Source of the DNA: Baylisascaris procyonis
Taxonomy: Eukaryota; Nematoda; Chromadorea; Rhabditida; Ascarididae
Direction: 5' to 3'
Length of the DNA: 64,000 nucleotides
NCBI GenBank assembly: GCA_037389465.1
Contig: JAZARR010000156.1
Coordinates: forward strand, 36,062-100,061
Below, piece by piece: positions 61,501 to 64,000 of this stretch. Every line of letters begins with the position of its first letter. Positions within the stretch are counted from its first letter, which is position 1. A program made the translations under genes and the position numbers. The notes under the pieces were generated by a model. That model was not told where the DNA came from. It searched no databases and saw only the letters and a list, made by a program, of their open reading frames with translations.

Positions 61501-63419
61501 CGCGCACGGAAATACGCATCAGCGAGCACAAATCGCTCTCAATGTTAGCAATTTCGCATCTCTTCGCAAACAATAAAAGCTGCCGGCAGTGAGCGCTCTT
61601 CCGTTTTTCCATCTGTTCTGTTTCTACGAATTTACATGCGACCTCATAACTGTCACCTACATACGAAGACTTATTGCTGCCCTATACAGACTACTACTAT
61701 AATGTTACTTTTCCATTCAATCCATTCAGTGTAAACTTCATCGCATCAATTCAGCACCTACGGGCTCATTAACTTCGCAATTCAGGTCAGTGTCCTTCTT
61801 CACCTTTAAAGACTTTTACAACAAAGTATATAAAAAAACTTCCTGTAAAATACTGTCACGTATCTGACCAAATTAAAACACCATTTTAATGAACTTCTTA
61901 TGAAGATGGACTCCATCTCTGTGCAGTCAATGTACAGCAATAAATTCGATGGAAAAACTTACATTTCTTCGATGAGACACATTTGATTGCCCAAATCGAA
62001 TGCTTCATGCAAACTGAGCAATTTTTCATGATGCAGTTGGTTCATGATGTTGATCTCATGCACAACGACCTCTTTCTTGACACCCGGTCGCACTTGCACC
62101 ATTTTGGCGGCCCATGTTTTGCCTGTTGCTTTCTCTATTGCGCGATATACTGTGCCATATGCTCCTCGTCCGAGCTCTTCGCATATTATGTACTGCAATA
62201 TAAAATTTTTCTAAAATACCTGTCTGTGCAAAGGGGGCCATGGGGAATGAAATCTTTCAATGTGGCAGCTGCTTTCAAGTTCGCTCTAATCATGCCCTAT
62301 CGCAATTGTAAAAAGACTCCAAGCAGCCTAACATTAACGAATCATTATAAGTAATGGCATGCTTCAGTGAGTTCTCAATTCTTCCCATAATAAGTTTCGA
62401 TGAAAAGATATAAAAACCAAAACCTGTGCCGCTCAGATCCAAAAAAAATTTTTTTAATTCCTTATTTTAGGCAATGCGGTGAGAAAGAACAGCCCTTCGT
62501 GAGTGAAAGGAGACGTGGGAGAAAGGAAAAGGAAGAGTTAAGGAACTGATAGTTTAAAATTTTTGAATGCACTGAAAAACGCACCTATATCAGTGAACAA
62601 AACACTGTTATTAGAAGAAAGAACGTGACTCCAGTTCTCTTCGAAATTATTCATTGAAGGAACTTAGTGATAAATAAATTTACTATCATTCGAACTAAAC
62701 TAAACCGATATTTAACATTACAAATGGGGAAAAAAGTGTGCGCACTTCAGCCATAATAAGAAGAGTATTAATCAATATACTCGTTTCATTCAAACAGCTT
62801 TTAAGAATCTCTTCATATGCAGTGAGAATGTAATTTTGCACTTTGCGTCTCCGCACTTTCAAATAGCTGCATGTTCCATTCCCTTACACACATTCCTCCT
62901 CATACTAACCCATAAGGGGTAGCCTGAAATGCGCCGGGATTGAAAGTGCACTCATAAACCTTTAAAAAGGACTTTTGCTGAGGGGTTTATTAAAACAAAA
63001 TTTAGAAGCCCTGCAGTCCAGACCATCGAAGCGGATACCACTGTTGAAATTTCGATTAGGCTGTGACAGTATTGCCCCTTGAAACCCTACCGCGATTGTG
63101 ACGTTAGCTCCTAGGTAGAAGGTATACTCCGCGTCTTCCTTTTCCTCCGCACACCTTATGAGCTCCTTCTCATAGTAAAACATCAAACGCATTTCCCTCA
63201 AATATCCCCTCTCGCTCTACACTTTTATAAGCATTCCTCAAAGCTAACCTTCGCTTCAAGATCATTCGGTAACCTGTTGACATCGATAGTTCTGTATTCT
63301 GATGGTTTTATGTCGCTCACGAGACGATCATAGTCAATAGAGCAGGGTACCTCTTCGGCGGGAGTCTTGTCCTTTGGTGCAGGTTCGACGACCGATCTTG
63401 TCACGTCGGGCACAAATAC
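23093..63419 (-). CDS. ttn-1: Titin-class giant muscle kinase, C-terminal part (TTN-1-like; 5' end outside window)
   Basis: Sarcomeric giant of the titin/twitchin family: a scaffold of Ig and FN3 domains with one serine/threonine kinase. I joined 50 exons, 63419 down to 23356. All follow GT-AG rules except one GC-AG intron, and all phases agree except for a frame break in the FN3 exon. The product (about 2,630 residues) reads linker, kinase (58-314), regulatory tail (315-371), Ig1-8, FN3, Ig9-14, charged linker, Ig15-19. Nineteen Ig domains after the kinase argue against twitchin, which has about five, and against UNC-89, whose kinases lie at its C-terminus; that leaves TTN-1 as best fit. The symbol is an orthology inference. 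The gene continues beyond base 64000, since exon 63249-63419 begins with a good acceptor. The last exon (23093-23139) is tentative. Ig boundaries are often phase 1, as is usual for Ig modules. Confidence 0.9.
23356..24170 (-). other. ttn-1: Ig domain 19 (last recognised)
   Basis: Exons 24170-24080 and 23557-23356. The first, only 91 bp, carries PAFTMLPMSIQCAIGQKAVL then KCAFK; the second starts GSPHPTVSWFRGEQKL and has SEAHIGEYLCAVRNAYGEDL. The join is exact in phase 0. It leaves in phase 1 (LLE, then one base), so at least one more exon must follow. Confidence 0.92.
24649..25227 (-). other. ttn-1: Ig domain 18
   Basis: Exons 25227-25052 and 24788-24649. Motifs: APVIAEAPKRITVDPGHEAI, FPEPAIAWTKDDESIVSG, SREDAGKYVLKAVNCAGT. 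The donor of the second exon, CCGA|GTATGT, gives phase 2, matching the next exon. Confidence 0.92.
25789..26361 (-). other. ttn-1: Ig domain 17
   Basis: Exons 26361-26223 and 25986-25789. Motifs: GGPPVFRVERIKHAIKATDG, SEPIMITWLRNKVEIADSSG, PEDAGDYVCVATNSFGAAEC. The acceptor of the first exon is TTTAAG, weaker than usual. Confidence 0.92.
26517..27548 (-). other. ttn-1: Ig domain 16 with basic linker
   Basis: The end of exon 27647-27471 (GGGRRRSRKVPKAPTFIE) and exon 26753-26517. Motifs: GVLGEALSVECSVSANPAPS, IRWYRNGAVLIPQH, VADAGKYTCVAENQLGIAKT. The donor used (CTT|GTTACA) is weak; it is chosen because reading on reaches a stop 11 codons later and because it joins in phase with the next exon. 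Confidence 0.88.
27549..29010 (-). other. ttn-1: Ig domain 15
   Basis: Exon 29010-28778 and the first part of 27647-27471. Motifs: CRPKFMVKPKAKKSIEEFKS, PTPIVHWDKSGVILETGN, FDEGFYNCTASNDEGMATC. The intron between its halves is 1.1 kb and holds an orphan exon-like frame. Confidence 0.92.
29674..31378 (-). other. ttn-1: Charged helical linker, three exons, non-Ig
   Basis: Exons 31378-31293, 30719-30587 and 29796-29674, with consistent phases (1-0, 0-1, 1-1). They encode about 113 residues rich in Lys, Arg, Glu and Leu: TITIEMPRYLMMEETGLVLT, VEAQRHRLKVEGKRKG, APKFIQGLHDLELREGDLAA, KRHHRIHGRLSDARG. The segment APKFIQGLHDLELREGD looks like the first two strands of an Ig but no tryptophan half follows. 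It may be a degraded Ig or a helix-forming spacer. Confidence 0.75.
29797..30586 (-). other. Intron within the charged linker
   Basis: 0.79-kb intron. A 123-codon plus-strand frame covers 30175-30546. It includes a basic/proline-containing stretch but has no recognisable domain and no obvious splice partners, so I treat it as non-coding. Confidence 0.6.
31946..32466 (-). other. ttn-1: Ig domain 14
   Basis: Exons 32466-32297 and 32117-31946. Motifs: GPPRFLRCLRDIWSPLGRDV, YPLPELTWFHFDEKVVED, LRHLGAYSVEASNVHG. The second cysteine of the fold is replaced (YSVEA). The exon ends in VPPVFLQ, which looks like the first strand of another Ig but is not continued as one. Confidence 0.91.
32467..33415 (-). 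other. Intron between Ig 13 and Ig 14
   Basis: 0.95-kb AT-rich intron; I see no exon-like frame, repeat or RNA gene in it. Confidence 0.65.
33416..34489 (-). other. ttn-1: Ig domain 13
   Basis: Exons 34489-34359 and 33611-33416. Motifs: APRFTVDLLDKGVAIGHPVT, EVRGIPEPQLK joined to WFIDDSRKMTQL, TQQGTYQCVAINEHGKAISQ. The intron falls immediately before the core tryptophan. Confidence 0.92.
33722..33927 (-). other. Orphan exon-like frame, cysteine-rich, in a titin intron
   Basis: A 206-bp open segment with a good acceptor (TAGTTCAG) and a strong donor (TTAG|GTAAGA) in the intron before the second half of Ig domain 13. It encodes a coding-looking peptide with RLWFDGKNAADVILKGDF and the cysteine cluster CACLRPDCGPCGDSSC. 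Its phases (2 in, 1 out) cannot fit between the neighbouring titin exons, which are phase 0. It may belong to a nested gene or be a cryptic frame-shifting exon. Confidence 0.3.
34969..35989 (-). other. ttn-1: Ig domain 12
   Basis: The end of exon 36046-35873, plus 35349-35281 and 35128-34969. A basic linker (TAEEREKQYRKPYFTR) leads into APASVVETVEGS, AASVVWKKDGKE, then SAGVFTCVAENSEGTESVE. The middle exon is only 23 codons, and its donor (GAG|GTCGGC) is followed by a TA microsatellite. Confidence 0.91.
35186..35262. repeat. AAAT then TA microsatellite
   Basis: ATAAATAAATAAATAAACAT followed by about 22 TA units, ending 19 bp from the donor of the 23-codon exon of Ig domain 12. Confidence 0.9.
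35990..37911 (-). other. ttn-1: Ig domain 11
   Basis: Exons 37911-37786, 36662-36537 and the start of 36046-35873, all joined in phase 0. Motifs: APVFEEPLKDQTALSGANVV, VVGNPEPQ joined to AIWMKDGERL, CDSADTGLYL joined to CSAHNSLGVECTQ. The first intron sits directly before the core tryptophan segment. Two further exon-like segments in these introns (near 36940-37050 and 36390-36479) are not needed for the fold. Confidence 0.93.
38663..40265 (-). other. ttn-1: Ig domain 10
   Basis: Exons 40265-40087 and 38801-38663, separated by 1.3 kb. Motifs: APEMLKHLVNESACAGQQFI, KGQAAWFKDDERIV joined to GSGRFEIQTQDAGIYRL, NDSGTYRCVVSNVIG. An acidic linker (VVEELEEVTVMKKE) precedes it. Confidence 0.92.
39461..39528. 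repeat. CATA/GATA/CACA microsatellite
   Basis: Imperfect array of ACATATACATAGATACATAG type repeats passing into ACACACATGCACAGACAC, within the intron of Ig domain 10. Confidence 0.8.
40266..41134 (-). other. Intron between Ig 9 and Ig 10
   Basis: AT-rich 0.87-kb intron. A GGTTCGAATGC string near 40838 resembles a tRNA B-box, but no matching A-box or acceptor stem was found. Open frames here are chance frames. Confidence 0.65.
41135..41436 (-). other. ttn-1: Ig domain 9
   Basis: Contained in the single long exon 41494-41135 together with the last FN3 strand. Motifs: KPLFKTTFEPVMFVDESEAF, RPEPSVKWYHNGTEIIEANN, GVHDGVYSCHIENEAGHAVE. It is the only Ig here encoded by one uninterrupted exon. 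Confidence 0.94.
41437..42453 (-). other. ttn-1: Fibronectin type III domain (frame break in first exon)
   Basis: Exons 42453-42288 and 41927-41816, plus the start of 41494-41135. The first exon opens in frame with a Lys/Pro-rich linker and APSAPAGEP, but the typical LTLRWGKPADDGGASVDEYK core lies in another frame, so two bases appear to be missing (or one extra present) around 42350-42395. The second exon has EWTEVGLSPTTEYSVRNLQP and TEYLYRVTARNK, followed by VDYGEYS. It is the only FN3 downstream of the kinase in this window. The break may be an assembly error at a palindrome or a real lesion. Confidence 0.88.
42993..43743 (-). other. ttn-1: Ig domain 8
   Basis: Exons 43743-43621 and 43176-42993. 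Motifs: APPHFVVEPNAEMTVEKDC, INGQPEPQ joined to VKWLKDGKEITERHATIKKD, AKDEGIYKVIAENEEGKAEM. It ends in a basic stretch that runs into the FN3 exon. Confidence 0.93.
44154..44841 (-). other. ttn-1: Ig domain 7, followed by a GC-AG intron
   Basis: Exons 44841-44702 and 44367-44154. Motifs: MPKFVRKLESVKVKNVGDSV, TLTCQ, VHGNPRPDVQWLFNGRAIHQ, PETTGTYTAVAHNIYGDAHS. The exon must end at AGAG|GCTAGT: the next exon needs phase 1, and reading on gives an immediate TAG. No GT donor in the right phase is available. Confidence 0.9.
45306..46296 (-). other. ttn-1: Ser-Pro linker and Ig domain 6
   Basis: Exons 46296-46165 and 45536-45306. The first exon carries a Ser/Thr/Arg-rich linker with two SP sites (RRSPTKSATHSRSPSV) before the Ig starts (PPVITRPLNDATVFEG). 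The second has NPKPFVEWYLNGKLVAE and EEHQGQYLCRASNKLGTVET. The donor of the first exon is GAAG|GTGATG. The linker could be a target of proline-directed kinases, by analogy with the KSP motifs of M-band titin. Confidence 0.9.
46532..47112 (-). other. ttn-1: Ig domain 5
   Basis: Exons 47112-46927 and 46645-46532. Motifs: IKPAFKEQLMDVTAIEGSEM, LECRVVGTPAPTLTWYKDGL, VTEDAGEYSCEAVNPSG. A canonical I-set Ig with both cysteines and the core tryptophan. Confidence 0.94.
46646..46926 (-). other. Intron inside Ig domain 5
   Basis: Short 281-bp intron with a T/C-rich middle; nothing else seen. The larger intron before this domain (47113-48449, about 1.3 kb) holds only AT-rich sequence and a short A tract near 47260. 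Confidence 0.7.
48450..49182 (-). other. ttn-1: Ig domain 4
   Basis: Exons 49182-49063, 48859-48789 and 48573-48450. Motifs: APHFRMPLTNRDIPEGFELT, LVCAVTG, TPSPTIVWSKDGKSITR, LKDAGVYTCCAENCHGSAKS. Canonical I-set, split into three exons with phases 1, 1, 0 and 1. Confidence 0.93.
49592..50467 (-). other. ttn-1: Ig domain 3
   Basis: Exons 50467-50318 and 49709-49592, both phase 0 at the internal junction. Motifs: KSLEDVSCQEKQMLKLE, PTPEIIWYHGDEELYE, then AEDSGKYRCVAKNVAGLAES. The preceding exon supplies the first strand. Confidence 0.92.
50903..51741 (-). other. ttn-1: Ig domain 2 with basic N-terminal linker
   Basis: Exons 51741-51519 and 51048-50903. A highly charged start (GTKKRGKKEESEPQ) precedes a divergent Ig: PEPEVEWFRDSLPV in the first half, then AVDDAIWKVVGKNAFGRC in the second. 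The usual D-x-G-x-Y-x-C is replaced by DDAIWKVVG, so this is the least canonical Ig of the series. The exon ends inside the next domain (APEFV). Confidence 0.82.
52527..53182 (-). other. ttn-1: Ig domain 1 after the kinase
   Basis: Exons 53182-53065 and 52701-52527. The frame joins inside the conserved core tryptophan, giving SPTPKIKWFKDDKELN; the second half has KSDAGVYLMRATNELGSVEC. I-set type. The usual second cysteine of the fold is replaced (YLM), which is common in titin-class Ig modules. It corresponds in position to the Ig packed against the kinase tail in twitchin-like proteins. Confidence 0.9.
53363..53509. repeat. MITE-like long inverted repeat
   Basis: The left arm at 53363-53388 (ACAATGTTGGTTGCGAAATA then TATGAC) is an almost exact reverse complement of 53484-53509 (GTCACATATTTCGCAACAAA then CATTGT), with two mismatches in 26 bp. 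Pairing continues inwards at lower identity (TGACAGTAAATGCAGTCACA against the complement of the facing segment), giving arms of about 50 bp around a loop of about 45 bp. The structure resembles a miniature inverted-repeat transposable element lying in a titin intron. No flanking target duplication was clear to me. Confidence 0.7.
54164..54335 (-). other. ttn-1: Kinase C-terminal regulatory tail exon
   Basis: Single exon of 57 codons plus one base (phase 0 in, 1 out), right after the kinase. Basic, with the segment KKRWSDDLLPIGRLVKRGAI. The W....LPIGRL pattern matches the autoregulatory tail of twitchin-type kinases (W..PLPPLGR), which blocks the active site until force or a partner releases it. 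The exon lies about 2.1 kb downstream of the last kinase exon. Identification rests on this motif and its position; autoinhibition is inferred. Confidence 0.8.
55511..55566. repeat. TA dinucleotide microsatellite
   Basis: About 55 bp of TA repeats with one TG interruption, in the intron between the last kinase exon and the regulatory-tail exon. Confidence 0.9.
56440..62192 (-). other. ttn-1: Protein kinase domain, complete (5 exons)
   Basis: Exons 62192-61963, 60782-60641, 59245-59046, 57174-57022 and 56485-56440, with continuous phases (0-2, 2-2, 2-2, 2-2, 2-0). Motifs in order: glycine loop EELGRGAYGTVYRA; ATP lysine in WAAKMV; helix-C glutamate in VVHEINIM; IEEMVSGGELLDRI; catalytic loop IVHLDLKPENILL, which is HLD rather than HRD as in the MLCK/titin group; magnesium motif IIDFGLARKL; FGTPEYCAPEVV; TDMWAVGVIAYLLSGLSPF; and the final helix LTVSEALNHPWIA. 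All catalytic residues (Lys, Glu, Asp, Asn, DFG Asp) are present, so the domain should be able to transfer phosphate. This differs from vertebrate titin kinase, which has EFG. About 257 residues, normal for the family. Confidence 0.95.
63249..63419 (-). other. ttn-1: ttn-1 exon: linker N-terminal to the kinase
   Basis: 57 codons in phase 0, acceptor TTTGCAG, donor AAG|GTTAGC. It encodes an acidic, proline-containing segment (TPAEEVPCSIDYDRLVSDIK then YRTIDVNRLPNDLEAK) leading straight into the kinase. In twitchin and TTN-1 a similar linker joins an FN3 domain to the kinase and can contribute to autoinhibition (family knowledge). The FN3 itself must lie upstream of this window. Confidence 0.8.
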
Positions 63420-64000
63420 CTGCAAATAGTTAACCATTAAAAGAAAACTTGCATAGGACTGAAAACCACAGGCTCTGCTTCAGAAAGTTTTCGTTTTCCC
63501 TGTGCCCTATGACTATAAAAATCTGACTAAAAAAATTATCATTGTTGCAATAAATGCCTTTTGATTGATTCCCCGCATAGGTTCCAGTTACATTGCTGCA
63601 TATAGAAAAACCCTATAATATGAAATTATTCTTCGAGCGCAAATTTATGCTTTAGTTATTTTGGTTTAAAATGAGAAGCGAAAAAAAAACTCATAATGCA
63701 TATGAACAGATGAATACTGTCAAAATGGCAAATAGAAAGCATTGTCTACGATATCCAAAGCATTGTCTAATCTAGTACTGTCCACGATATGCTCATATAT
63801 GCGTCTTCACTATTTTCATACCACATTAAATGAAGTCTGAATCGGTTACCTACTTCTGCGCATAACTATAAATACTCGAAAAATGGAAGGTTTTATGAAG
63901 ATGACCATGTGTCCAAGTGGGTTTCTTTCATTGAGCGCACACATTCATACAAAACCAAACAAGTTTGAAGTCGACATATTGCAACGTATAAGGAATTACC
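63420..64000 (-). other. Intron upstream of the kinase linker exon
   Basis: AT-rich sequence with no exon-like frame. It follows from the acceptor at 63420-63422 that this is intronic and that the gene continues beyond the window edge. A dispersed duplication of AAAGCATTGTCTA occurs near 63737-63770. Confidence 0.65.

Larger units (their letters stand above)
54336..63248 (-). other. Introns of the kinase region
   Basis: The kinase exons are separated by introns of about 1.06, 1.2, 1.4, 1.9, 0.5 and 2.1 kb. They are AT-rich and hold the TA microsatellite at 55511-55566. A minus-strand stretch near 57370-57450 has somewhat coding-like composition but does not fit the resolved kinase exon junctions. 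No nested gene could be supported. Confidence 0.65.

Noticed and set aside
23356..63419. Reading the giant gene as twitchin (unc-22) or unc-89
   Set aside because: Twitchin has about five Ig domains after its kinase and UNC-89 ends with its kinase domains; here nineteen Ig follow a single kinase.

Overview
Eukaryotic, almost certainly nematode, genomic DNA. The two recognisable genes are split into short exons with AT-rich introns. Their acceptors are mostly of the T-rich TTTCAG type, and the giant gene has the architecture of a nematode titin-class kinase. AT-rich intergenic DNA, introns of up to about 2.5 kb and many poly-C/poly-G tracts suggest a larger parasitic-type genome rather than Caenorhabditis. 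The species cannot be fixed from the sequence alone. No bacterial, organellar, CRISPR or confident tRNA/rRNA features were seen.

Layout. (1) 1-11280: no gene recognised; tandem duplications, hairpins and homopolymers only. (2) 11281-16985, minus strand: a complete five-exon gene for the CTLH/GID E3 ligase scaffold subunit GID8 (TWA1), 258 residues, with a roughly 28-bp degenerate minisatellite just upstream of its start. (3) 17-23 kb: mostly non-coding, with one low-confidence plus-strand two-exon candidate membrane protein near 19.8-20.2 kb. (4) 23.1-63.4 kb, minus strand: the 3' part of a giant muscle gene, best matched to nematode TTN-1 (titin homologue). I joined 50 coding exons by hand, about 7.9 kb of coding sequence or about 2,630 residues. 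In protein order they encode a linker, a complete protein kinase, a kinase regulatory tail, eight Ig domains, one FN3 domain, and eleven more Ig domains, with Ser-Pro and charged linkers between some of them. The 5' end of the gene lies beyond base 64000. The 3' end is tentatively a short terminal exon at 23093-23139.

How the genes relate: there is no operon-like coupling. The titin-class gene would act in the sarcomere as a scaffold with a mechanosensitive or autoinhibited kinase. GID8 would act in a ubiquitin ligase. The most notable points are an intact catalytic motif set in the kinase, a two-base frame break in the only FN3 domain that falls next to a perfect palindrome, a GC-AG intron, well-spliced orphan exons inside titin introns, and a MITE-like inverted-repeat element.
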